Assembly: GCF_964275005.1 (NCBI RefSeq) | Contig: NC_092704.1 | Location: forward strand, 12,434,871 to 12,498,870 | Source of the DNA: Diadema setosum | Taxonomy: Eukaryota > Echinodermata > Echinoidea > Diadematoida > Diadematidae | DNA length: 64,000 nt | Direction: 5' to 3' | Shown: positions 1 to 13,200 of the stretch, piece by piece | Layout of the letters: every line of letters begins with the position of its first letter | How positions within the stretch are numbered: the stretch's first letter is position 1 | The notes under the pieces: model-generated | Seen by the model: only the letters and a program-made list of their open reading frames with translations | What the model was told of the DNA's origin: nothing | Database searches by the model: none | Translations under genes and position numbers: made by a program

Positions 1-230
1 ACTACTACTACTACTACTACTACTACTACATGATAATATTACTACTACCACTACTACTACCACTAGTATATACTACAGCTTACTACTTACAAAACTACTA
101 CTACTACTATTACCACTACTACTTCCAATAGTATAATATAACTTATTACTACATACAGAACTGTAGCTACTACTATTACTACTACTATGTACTACTACTA
201 CTACATCACTACTATTATAGCTACTGCCTT
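1..230. repeat. Degenerate (ACT)n microsatellite
   Basis: ACT/ACC trinucleotides fill the window start, lying in an integrin intron, followed by a run of 13 G at 236-248. Confidence 0.9.
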
Positions 231-386
231 ATTTCGGGGGGGGGGGGGTTCTTTACGGATTCTAATCAGTAACATCCCCCACAACAATGCCTTATTGACC
301 AAAGTATAGGGCCTGATGCATTTCATCGAGTGTAATATGTTCGTCTACGCAATTTCGAATCATACCGATCATTATGGCCTCTCTAG

Positions 387-489
387 ATTTGATGACCTCG
401 TGGTCGCGTCGCCCATGTACAGCGACCAGCACGATAACAGTCTGCACTACGATGTTGGGCGAGTCTCCGTCTATCAGACCGACGCTGAG
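387..489 (+). CDS. Integrin alpha exon (first in window): propeller blade
   Basis: Encodes DDLVVASPMYSD...DVGRVSVYQTDAE, a typical FG-GAP blade end. The acceptor is ctctag; the first base completes a codon from the upstream exon. The donor gtaaga follows GAG in phase 0. Confidence 0.9.
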
Positions 490-1096
490 GTAAGAAATGA
501 TGAGATCGTCGTCCGAAAGTCTTATCGTTTGTTATGCCCGTACGCAAAAGCAGTATGCTCTGCTGCATGTGTTATCTTGAATTTCGTACAGTGCCATTGT
601 CGTCATAGTGATATTGGTAAACATTAACTCATGTAACTCCATTTAAGATAATGTTTTCTCCTTGTTGATACTCAGTAATGTTATGAATTGAAGAGTTGAT
701 TGAAGTAGTTGCAATTATCAGTGACATTGCTAAATATCCCTGTTTAATGTGTGCGTAATCATCGCACTGCCTTTAATGCTGTATAATAGAGTTTTTGCCT
801 TTACAACCACTTTGTTTTCTAATCATTCTCTATTTTTAGGCAATGAGGTTCCTGCCCCCTCTGGTGCTAATTGGTCAGCGACCAGGAGCGAGGTTTGGTT
901 TCTCTTTGGCCGCCCTGGGGGATATCAACCAAGATGGGTTCAACGGTAAAATATTAAGAAATGAATACATCAATTAAGAAAATATATAGAGAAAAAAAAA
1001 TAAAAAAAATAAAAAAGAAAATATATAGAGGACAAAACTGTATAAAATCACAACAGTGCCATTAGGTAGGAGTGCTGTACTATATTTTCTTGTGTT

Positions 1097-1131
<35 letters not shown>

Positions 1132-4100
1132 ATGAATAAACGCTTCACTCTCTATAGTTGAATTTACCCATTCGTTTTGATATGTAATAAGAAAAACAAG
1201 CAATGACGAAAGTTTCTCTACCGTCAAATAACGACAAAGTTACAAACAATGCCTTTGCTTTTTAAGATATTAAAATAACGTCAAGGAGAGGAGGGGTGGA
1301 TAATATTTGACATTATTGTCCAGTCTGTATTTTGTGTTAGAAATAACTCATGTTGGGAGGGATTTGGGATATACACCGGAATGCCATTCATTTCTGTCTA
1401 GTTCTCTCTGTCTCCCAAAATGCTTCTCAAAAATATCAAACCACGTCTTAAGCTGTTTCTATGTATATGATTTCTATTAGTTTAGTTATTTTCGGACTCA
1501 TTAATGTATAAAAATTATGTACATTGTGTTTCCATTGTTTACAATGTTACTATTTTTGTGCCACTGAAAATGTCAGTTCATTTAAGATCAGGTCCAAATA
1601 CTTATTTTTTGTTAATAGTTCGTTGCATATCTTTCATTGCAATGGCAACCATATTTCAAAAGAATGATAATTTACGAATCGACTTCACTGTATTGCCATT
1701 TCATTTCCATGCCTATTATGTGTTTTATTGAAAAATGTAATCGATTTGTTTTAAATTGAAACTTGAATAATTGCATGTATTCATAAATGAATAATTTCTA
1801 TACGTGTATTGTAGTATCACAATTATTAAAGAGTACTGACTGTCACTTTATATCAACAATTATGGTGCAATTGTACATTTTGGATAATCTCGCTTCCAGA
1901 TCTTGCTATAGGGGCACCACACGACGGGGAGACGGGAATGGGCCGCGTCTATATCTACCACAGCTCCGGTGGACAGGGACTACCTGAATCACCATCTCAG
2001 GTATGGCAATATCCGCATAACATGTGAAAAGATGTGGTTTCGATTGATTAATGCTGGGTGCACGAATGCTGTGGTGGTGCTGATGTGATACTGACATCAA
2101 ATGCCCAAACCTGGTCCGGAGTGAGGCCGTATAGGAAGCGATCCGCGGGGAAGCAGACACGTTTAGAATAGCACGGCATGATGCGTGATACAGTCAAACC
2201 TGTCTATAGCGACCACCTGTCGTATAAGACCACTAATCACGATTCCTTCCAAGAGAAAGGCCATGCGTCTAAAGACGCGTCTATAGACCCGTCTATAGCA
2301 GCCACCTGTCTACAACGGTCATTTTTCGTCTCTCTTGGGTGGCCGCTATAGACAGGTTTGACTGTATCTCTTCCATTTTTCGATGTGTTGCATGGGATCC
2401 CATGCCCATAGTATTCCCAAACTAGCTGTTCAGGTGGGAGATGGAGTTTGAGGAAGAGTTAATTATAGTTCAGGAAACTGTCTAAATCATAGTTCAGAAA
2501 AACTAGTTATACCTTTTTAAAATGTAAAGTAACACCGGAACTTTGCAGTGCGATTATCACGCGATAACTATACCCTTGACATGGCGTGTCATGGGGGTGG
2601 GGCTGTCAGATTGTAGATACACACGTCAGATAATGACATTACCTCGTCCAAAATCAAAAACACGTTATCATGGTATGTGGAGGTTTCGTCAAGGATATCT
2701 CGATGTGATAAACAATGATGACTCGCATCTCACCATAATGACCTCTAGCGCGTTTATCTATGGAACTCTATGTGAGATCCTGTGAATAATGTGTGTGTTT
2801 GTGTTTTGTGTATGTGTGTTTTTGTTTGTGTTTGTTTGATAGTGAGTACTGAGCCTTGAATTTATGGTGAACCCGCAAATTATTTTGATCAGCCATAAAG
2901 AGGAGGCATTCCAAATGGACGAAGAATGGGTTTGTTGTTGACAGTTACATTTTTAATATGACAATGACCGTGCAGGCTCCTGATTGTCATACCTTTGTAC
3001 CTTTCTCCCCCTGCTGGAAAGAACATAGTGTCCCACAGTGTGAGAAACACAGTGTGAACACAATATGAACATAATGTGAACACATCGTGAACATAGTGTG
3101 AAATCGCTTCACACTGTTAAATTCGAGCGTTTTAACATTGTGAACACATTGTGAATCCTCAATTCACAGTATGCCACAGAACATTACCATGTGCATACTC
3201 CGTGAAAGTCAAATCACAGTGTGAAATCATCTCCACATTGTTAGATTCGAGAGTTTCACGTATTCGACTATGTGACCACACTGTGACACACTGTGGGACA
3301 CTGCGTTCTAATTTCTAGTATTGGGTTGCAAGGAAATGCAACAAGAATCATCGATCAAGAGTCATCTTTTTTGCGAGAAGCAAAATCAATAAGAAAAAAA
3401 AACATGAATAGGTGATAACAAACGATAACACAAAGCTATTACTTCTTGTAAATGATCGGAACTGCTTGTGTCGGCAATCATTGTGACACACACAAAAAAA
3501 AATGGTATAGCCAATAGACCATTCATATCGCGATCGGAGGTGAGCCAATAGTACACACGCATTGAATGTTGCATCATCATTAGCAGTAATGACATTTAAA
3601 ATCATAATGATTATCACTTGCAACTGTTCCCTGGATCCGTTTTGTTCACTGCCAATTCAATCACCTGTTAATTACCACAAACTGACTCTCCTTGTGTTAT
3701 AATTCCCTTCCGCCGATGAATAAATGATATCAATCAAAGATATAACGAGCACAAAACAGTCAAAAACAGTCGTTAAAATATGAAGAGCATGTCGCGTGTC
3801 CATGATCCATGTTCTATGTTATATCATCCAGACTTATTTTTTCTTTCTTCAGGTCCTGGATCCAGCGACTCTCGGACACAACTGGCCAACATTCGGGTTC
3901 TCCATGTCCGGGGGACTGGACATGGATAGGAACGGCTATCCAGGTATCTTAACGCTATTGAACGTTCATTTATCATTTCAATCGTTGCGTTTACATGATA
4001 CCGCATGTATTGCGTCCGAAGATGTGACTCTTTCTTGTGCATATTATTCAATTTCAAAGCAAACATGTTGCATTAAATGACATGTTGAATTGATTTGACT

Positions 4101-7100
4101 AATGGCAGATTGTTTGATGTAATTGACATTCTTTTTTATCTTGTTGCCTCTTCGGCATTCTATTTTTAGATCTCGTTGTCGGAATGTACAAGGCCTCGTC
4201 AGTCGCGTTGTTCCAGTAAGATTTTATTCTGTCTTGCTTCAGCCCCCCCCCCCCCGCCTTCACCTTCCTCTCACTGCACATCATACTAATCTTATAGAAC
4301 CACTCCGTGATTATCAGTTATATCTTATACAATAATATTTGACACTTTACCTGCATTTGTACATGTACCAAGTTTCGTGTGCATATACATGTCAGTATAA
4401 GCAGCCCCCCCCCCCCCCAGAAAATTAGTGAGTTTCTTTGACAATTGAATATCTATTGGTCACTCGTAACAGTCCCTAGGAGAAAGTAATATTTAAAAAA
4501 AATATGGTGGGATATGAATATACAGTGAAGTCGTTCTATTTGGCGAATATGTTCTTGTTTTAATTTTAGAGCATATATCGCTATATCGCGGCCAAGACAT
4601 TGCCCTGATGGGGAGACATTGCTATGTAATAATGCTGTTTAGATGTTAGACAACAACAACAACAACAACAACAAGAATGTAGGGCCTACGTGGAAATCTG
4701 TGCGGTGGTTAAACTGTCAAAAGAGAAAGACTGTGTATACATAGACACAAGGTCTGGCAAGTCGTGTCACATTTCATATATTGCGGGTACTATATACTCA
4801 GCCCTCCATCCCACGTATAATTATCAAGGCTGTGCGACTGTCAACAATTTAGTAAACAACGCATTGTCGCTGGTAGCATCCTTCACATTGTCTAGCAAAT
4901 TGGACATAAATATGAGAGGGAAGCAACTTATTAAAGAATAAAGACAGGAAAAAGTACAAACACCTAAAAGGGACAGACGTAATATAATGCTCCCATGACA
5001 TTAATGCTCCTGCGACAATTGCTTCCATGAAATAACTGCACATTGAAGCTAAATATGAATTCCAACTACAAACATAACTCTAACCCTACTCCTAATCATC
5101 ACGTCAAGCTGAATTCAACGCCCAATCACATCGCTAACCCTAAACCTAGGTCCTTGGAGAAGATAAAACCTAAGCAATATTGTCGCAAGAGCAAATATCG
5201 TGTCGCCGGTATGACACCATGATGTGCATACAGCGTTTCTGCTGGCATGATAACTAGATTCGTTACTACTCTATTCGTTAGCTACAACTCTATGAAGCAT
5301 GAACACTTCCTGTTCATGCGTTCACAGGAGGATGCAGTTTGAAAATACAATGTGGCCGAATGCTTGTGATATTGGATTGAAACTAACCATTGTTAATGGT
5401 GTAACGGATCTAGGAGTCTATTTAGATAACAACTTGAGTGCGTTGTCAAGCGCAGTCTTTGAGCATAAATTTTAAAGCCACTTGTATTTGTTAATTCACT
5501 GTCATTTTAGTCACTAGTATGTAATGATAATCACCCCTTCATTGATAATTAATAACATCAATTTTGCATTGTTATTATCATAGTTATTGTTATCAACACA
5601 ATCATAATCATTATAATTATCATTTATTCGTGTTTTCAGTATAAACATTGCCATTATTGTAAGTATTACCACGCATCATTACTAAAACAATTATCGTTAC
5701 AATCATCATCATCATCGCTGGCAACGTTACCATCATCACTATAATTTTCAATATTGATGTTATTGTGGTCATCTTCATAATAATTCTTATCGAAGAATCC
5801 ACTCCTTTTATTGTGTACAGCTCGCGTCCTGTTATTGATATCAACGCCGGACTTTCAGCAGACATTACCGGTATCACGCTGACCGAACCCAGTTACCGAC
5901 TGAGCGGCAGCGGCTTGCTGGTCTTCGGGTATGGATCATTTTACTTTAAGACCGCCCGTGAATAAAGTGGCCTTTTTTTTTCAAGGGTATGAGAGAAACA
6001 CTTGACCCAGCTCCTGTAGAAGATATAGAAAAATGATAATAGCATAAAAACATCTCAACAAAAGGTCATGGAAATTTTATGCTCTTCATATACGATTCAG
6101 GTTTAACTCCTCTAAGTCTTCTCAATATGACAGTTAGTGCTTAACTAATCGTTCAGAACTTGATGGATTTAAGGGTCCTTATTCCAAAGGTTTGTTCAGT
6201 CCGAAAGTGTAAAAAGGTTCATTAACTAGAAAACAGTAAAAAGGTGCGTGCTAACAAACCTTCGGATTTACAAACCTCATTTCGTTTTCGGATTAGCGAA
6301 CCCTCGGAATAACGAACCATTCTTCATTTTGTTTTTTTCTCGGAGTAATGAAACTTTAAATGCTGGAATAATGAATGTTACTTTAATTTGATTTCGGATA
6401 ACGAACTTTAGAATAACGAACTGTAACGGAATGTGGGCATTTGTTTTGGGAAGCTTTCCTTTTGATACACTAACGTTATACAGTACAACAAAAATTTGGA
6501 AGAGCCTGGATTTTCCGTGTTTTGTCCAGCGTGTGACGTTCAGCATCAATTCCTAAATTAATGCATTATTGTATTAATACAATGGCGCCTTTTAACATAG
6601 ACGGGGTAAAAAAAACAAGCAAACAAATGGTTGTAAACAAATAAACAAACAAGCAAACTTTCATTCTTTCGTCGCCATTTATCATCACATTCCTTTTCAT
6701 TCATTTTTACCATCTTTGCAGTTTCAACGTGACGCTGTGTTTGTCATACAGTGGGCGATACACACCCGCCAGTATAGGTGAGTATTATTGATGTGTCCTT
6801 TTTGTTGTCAGTGTTGTTTGATGCATGTTCTCAAGTTACATCGACGATTAAGCAAGTGGATGTCTTTTCCCCGTACATAGATAATACCCATCTCCTCCAA
6901 TAAACACGTATTCTTGCCATGGTGACACTTCGCCGATAAGAATCATCTCTGTAGGTCTGAGTGGAATGGTGCTATGAATGATTCTGTTTTTAGCGTCTAC
7001 ACAGTAATAGCAAGGTTGTGGAATTAAAACTGCAAAGCCTGTTTGGCAGCACCTGTAATGGATGCAAATTACATCACAAAGGCTTGTGTGATTCTAGCGT

Positions 7101-10100
7101 ATACATAATGTTGAACATCGTCATGTTTTGTTTCGCTTCATTAAATTGGAACATTGTGTTTGATGAAAACGTCAGAGAACTGAAAACAAAATTTGATTAA
7201 ATCTAACAAGAGACTGATTGAATTATTTGCAATCATTACACATCTGTTATGTGAGAATGTCGGCTTGAGCTCTTGCCATCTTCGATTAATCATGGAATCC
7301 ATCTTCATTTCAGTCCTCGATTACGACTTGGTTGCCGACGCTGCCCTCGCCGTCACGCAGAGATGCTACTTCGAGCTCATCGACCAAGTCAACGTGGACA
7401 CGATCAGGAACCAAGTCTTCCTCGACGAGGATACAGAACTCTGCCTCACACACGTTGCTTACATGACGGTAAAGATAGTTATTTTGGTTTGAGATTGAAG
7501 CCTTACACCCAATGTATAGGTTGATCTTTTTCATCAGAGTACATAATAACAAGGGAACAGAACTTTGAACGGTACGACAAAAAAAAAAAAATGCTTATCG
7601 CTAATATAAACGACGTTCTCTGCCTGTATACCGTAAGATACGATAAAATGTAGTTATATGTCATATAAACGTAATCATATCTATTTACTTTGAGTAGTCT
7701 TGTTAATGAACAGTGATGGAAACAATGTGAAAATTGTCGATCTTGTCATAATGATTTCACTTTAACAAATGAGGATACAAAACAAACTGAAAGTGTAATA
7801 CCCCTCCCCTTTTTGTTACAGCCATCGATCGTAGACAAAGTGACGCCCATATCCTTCCGTGCAGACATACGACTCTCCGACGAGCGACTGAACAGCACTC
7901 GGACTCGGTCTTCGACGATCGAACCGATTCTCAACGACAGAGTCCCTGCCTCAGCGACTCTTACGGTATGTTTGTTGCCTGGAAATCTAACGGAATGTCC
8001 ACTAGCCCCTATGGTTGATTCGGTTGTCTCTGTTTGGTTAAAGCAAATTCAAATTGATTGAAGAACAAACTGCATGCAGAGAAGATTGCATCAAAAAGAT
8101 TATTATCTGTTGGTTGCATAAGTACTCGTTCGGCCTGCTGTTTTTGGTTTTATCTTTATTTTGTTTTGTTTAGCGTTGCTCGAAAAGAAAGTCTGAACCA
8201 CCAACGTCAATTTCGTTGTTTCTGTCGGGTAAATGTAAATTCAAACAGATTATAAACACACATAGGCGATTTGAGGAGTATGACTCAAACAGGTTCCTTT
8301 CACCTATGTTGAATTTCTGCTCACGAGCAAAAGGCGTCAGTTGGGGAAGCTGAACGAACTATCTCGTCATTGTTACTATTGCCGTTGTCCCCCCCCCCCC
8401 TACCCCTCCTCGTTTCTTGAACATACAACTGTGAACTCACCTATGTAAATTGCTTTCTATGATGACGGCAGGTCCCTATACTGCGAAACTGTGAGAATGA
8501 GATCTGTGTGCCGGACCTCAATCTTGCCGTGACAAAGTAAGTATAAATTTCGCTGCTTGATTGGCCGCTTGGTTAGTGGGGCTGTTTGTGCTTAAGGGAA
8601 TTAAAAATGAGAACAAATCTTTGTTTCTTTTATCATTTACTACCAATGTCATCACTCTTTAAGGATGATTATTATGGTATACTTACCTTTTAAAACCGAC
8701 TATATATTTTCTTCTTTTTACATCCACTTTTAATAGAAATCACAACTTAATGATGGAAGTGTGAGCCGACGGAATCTAGTCTTTAAACGACATAATTATG
8801 TTTGCTCTTACGAAAATTCGAAACCTTAAAATCCCACAAAGTTTGATAATCTGACTTTCTCTGCTTCTCAAAATAATCATGACTTTAACACAAGCTGAAG
8901 TTTCTTTTGGTTTAAAAATTGATTAAGGCGAGGATATGTTGCCAATGAGTGGTGTAGCATAAAAACAATGTTTTGGTTATGTCTTCAAACTACAACAAAC
9001 AATTATTCTAGGAACGTGGAAGTGTTGTACGTTGGTGACAGAAAGAACGTTGTCATGGTAGCGGTGATCACAAACCGCGGGGAGGATGCTTACCAGTCTC
9101 GCCTCCGAATACAGTCGCCTCCAGAGTTCCTGTTCAAGAAAGCCGAACAACTCCACCAGGTGAGATTCGCACATGGGATTACAGAGACTGGTCCCCTGAG
9201 ACTATCATTACACACATGCATTATCAATGTAACGTGACTCAATTCTAAGCACATAATGGCAGTGCCATCTTTACATAGAGTCTGGTCAACTTTGCTCCAT
9301 TGGGTATCACTATAGTGGCCTGTTTCATAGGCAAGAATTTAGCAACGGAATGTTCGTACTGTTCCACGCCATGTGAGTTGGTCAAACTCTTACTATGACC
9401 AGAGCCACCTTATCGAGGAGCGAAGTTTTTGACTGTATCAGCACAATGTATAGGTCTAATGATGAGTAAAGAGGACGTTCCCGTACGGAAAGTAGACCAA
9501 CTGAATTCGTTTGAATGAAGGTAATAGGTCAGTAATCTCGCTTTCGTCGTAGCAACTTATGTACCAAAGCAATTTATCAACGTAGTCATCCAAGCGTTTC
9601 CAATAACTGAATCCTTGGTGTTGATTAACATCATAATTATGTCGGCATGGTTTTCTACCTTTAAATGATGATTATAATGTGACAATATAAAGTTGCAGGA
9701 GGAAATGGTAGAGGATCGGAAAGGTCATATTTACCGATTTCATAATAAGCTATTACTGATTACAGATCCAGTAGGCGAAAGTCTAATCAAACAGGTAATT
9801 TGCAACTGATTGTGACAAAATGAACTTGTATCTAGTTGGTATTCCATTCAGATGAATCTTTTCAGCGAGCTATTATTGCTGACTAAGTTTTTTTTCCTGA
9901 TAGACTAGATTGGCAAATTTAAGATCAACGTTTCTATCATCGAACGCGTAATGCCTGTTTACATCCAGCAAATATGGTGTAAAAATAAATATGACTGTCC
10001 ACTGTATCTATGGTTTCTGCTTACCTTCACAGGATTTTCCCTCCACCTGCACCAATGACGTACAACTGTCCGTCGTCACGTGTAATGTCGGGAATCCTCT

Positions 10101-10193
10101 TCCCTCCGGAGGAAAGGTAGAATTCATTGTTGATTTTTTTTTTTCATTTTTTGTACACTATCTGCAATGTTGTTGACTAATTTGAACGTTACG

Positions 10194-10234
<41 letters not shown>

Positions 10235-13200
10235 CGTGTGATGTAAGGCGGTCGGGTGGTAATGCATTTAGCTGTGAGGATCACTAGAACCATTCACCTT
10301 CCCATCTGCCCATAACCATTGTTGTTCTAGTCAGTTGTGTCGTCATCAATATATTGTCCTAATGTCCTATTGTGTTGCTTTGCAGTTTACGTATTACCAT
10401 GATAACGAGTGATTATCATCATTTGCAACTTTTGAATTGATTGTATTTTCTTCTTTTTCTTCTTCTGCTTTTTAATCTTCTATTCCCAGATTAAGCTCCG
10501 CGTTGAGTTTGAGAACGTTAACTTGTCCGGGCAGGCTGACGCAATTACATTTACCCTGGATGTCAGCAGGTAAATCTGATATTATTTCGATATCTCCTAA
10601 ATCTATAATTTCTCATACTTTCGCATTGTCTACGCACATAATGTTTATTATCCATGGGAGTGGTTATTTATATGACAGTGTCATAACGCTACTATTAACA
10701 ACCTTCAACTCTAAAGGAGACAGCTTTAAATACCTTGTTGCTACCCTGTCAAATGATTCTTTGTATTTCTGTATTTTGCATTTATTTTTATCTAACCTTG
10801 TTTGTATACGGTCACCTTCAACATTTCCGCAAAGAAGCAAACTTGAATTATGAATCTTTGTATTTTATCTTTGCATTTATTTGTATCAAACCTTGTTTGC
10901 ATATATGGTCACCTTGAACAAGAAAGAAAGATATATTTAAGTATTCCTTTGAGGCTTTATAATTTTATTTTGTGACTTTCGTTATTTTCTACGCCGTTAA
11001 TCATTCATTTGATATCTCCTCGTATAATGTTTATCTCGATAGGGAATCTGTGTACGTAATCAAAAAGTGAAACGCTCACATTTTGGTTCAAAATCGTGAT
11101 AAAGACAATTTGAAAAATTGAAAGCTTATTGAAAGCTTTGTGGATTAGCTCCAATCCATTTTCCTTTAACTCATCTGTAGTTCATAAGGCACCCAAGGTT
11201 ACATAAAAAAAAAAAACACAGATATATCACATGAAATAAATAACTCGAACTGATCGACTTTAAATGTTGAATACATGCAAGAATATACTGCCACCTGGTC
11301 AGTTAAATACATAATCAAACTAATCAAAAACACTTTAATTTCTTCAAGACTTCAAACAGTATTTTGCATATGGGAAATATTATCTCGAAAGCTCATTGCC
11401 ATCTGTATCTATAAAGTCACTATGAGACGATGCTTTCAATTTACAGCTGTATTTAACTTTGAACATGCAACGCTAGTAGGGATAACCTTCAGCTCTAAAA
11501 TTCACAACTTTAATAAAAACTGTACTGCTATCGAATGTACCTTGTCAAATAAACCTTTGCATTCATATATATTTGCATTTATTCTATCAAAACTTGTTTA
11601 TATACGGTCACCTTCGACATTTCTGCAAAGAGGCAGACTGTTATATGAAAGTACTTTGTTGTCTGATTTGCCTTTTGCGACTCTTGTTATTCTATGTTTC
11701 CGCTGTTGTCAGTCATCCACCTCAATATCGCCTTGTCTTATGTTGTTTGCAAAAGGGAATCTGCGGAACAAAAGTCGCGAAAATTATCATAAACATAATG
11801 AAAATGGAAAGTTCAATTGCAGAAAAGAATTAATCATGTTTTCCTGAACTCTTCTGTAGATCATAAGGCTCCCAAGGTCAATAGATATTAAATAAAAGGC
11901 AGAACCCTTTATGAAATGCATAATTCGTTCTGAACTTCCTGAAATGCTGGATACATGAAAGATCCTATTACCAGTTAACGACATCAAAAGAAAGCGAACA
12001 CTGTCAAAATCTGTTTATGTGTTTAGGTTTGACTTTGAGTATTATTAAGTGCCCCCCCCCCCACCTTCAGCCTCTCTTTTACTGTTTAGCTTACTGCCAC
12101 ATTCTTAAATCTCTTTCCGTTGTTTCTTTCCTTGTACAGTATTGAGGCGGAGCTCCAACACAAACGAAAGGACAATCGGGTCGAGATCAACATCCCTGTC
12201 GAAGTCATGGCCTCTATCAACCTCGTTGGGTATGGCACCTCTCAAAAAAAAAAAAACATTTTATTCCCTCATCATGCCTACAAAAGTTTGGTATAATATC
12301 ATGCATTCCAGTGCGTCGGACTAAGATCATATTTAGAGTGTAATACGTCTTCTATTGCTTTGACCATTCAAGGACACAACCGAACCATTATTGCACCATT
12401 TCATCTCTTTCTTTTTCGTTTTTAAACGTTCGTGAAAAATGTCAAAATATCACGTTCGAGATAGGGTCAAAAGGTGATGGGAATGAAGGTGACTCAATAA
12501 TTTCCATAGTTCTTGTAACCAAAGCGCTCAGAGAAGACAACCAGTATATTATTTTTAATATGACTGCACGATAGAGGATTCTCTGTTGGTCGTATTTCTT
12601 TCTTTGTTTTCACTGTCAAATGATCTGTTTGTTTGTTCCTATCTAGATGTACTGTTATTCCCAGAACATTTTATTCCAATTGCTTGCTGGCTTACATTTA
12701 CTCAATTCGGGAAGTGGAGACGGTAAATGGAAATAAACAGTTGCAACTAGGAAATGATAGTATTGCAATGGATGTGAGAGTATGCACATTGTGACATGCC
12801 GTAACTACCTTATTGACATTTCTGATCATGTGACATTACATGCACTTGTACTGATAAACCACTGTAAACTGAGGCAGATGATGGTTGTGTGAGATCTACA
12901 CATATGTCTATTTTTAAGCTATTTCTATTTTTTATCCTTTTCCCGCTAGGTTGTCGACTCCTGAGAGAGTAATTTTTGACCCCGAGGAATATCCACGCGA
13001 CAGGGAGATCGAAACTGAGGAGGACATCGGGCCAGAAATTAGACATTATTATTCGGTAGGAATGCTGTACATCATTAACTTGTTTAATGTATACTTTGTT
13101 TGGTAGCGTTGTACCTATACTGGTCTGAGTATGAATTGGGGATGCATTCTACGGGGAGGCAACGGTGATCGATAGTGAGTCACACCCTCCTAACGCATCA

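Larger units (their letters stand above)
6778..10489 (+). other. Integrin introns without recognised elements
   Basis: The intron parts between the exons in this span (6,778-7,313, 7,469-7,821, 7,966-8,471, 8,537-9,011, 9,160-10,032, 10,117-10,489) show only a poly-C tract near 8,390 and a (TG)n(CG)n tract at about 10,199-10,238. Confidence 0.6.

Noticed and set aside
5080-5150. Words ctaaccct and cctaaacct resembling telomere repeats
   Set aside because: Only a few scattered, degenerate copies; too few for an internal telomeric tract.
11275-11847. 190-codon plus-strand open frame
   Set aside because: Inside an integrin intron, overlaps a non-coding duplication whose other half has no matching frame.
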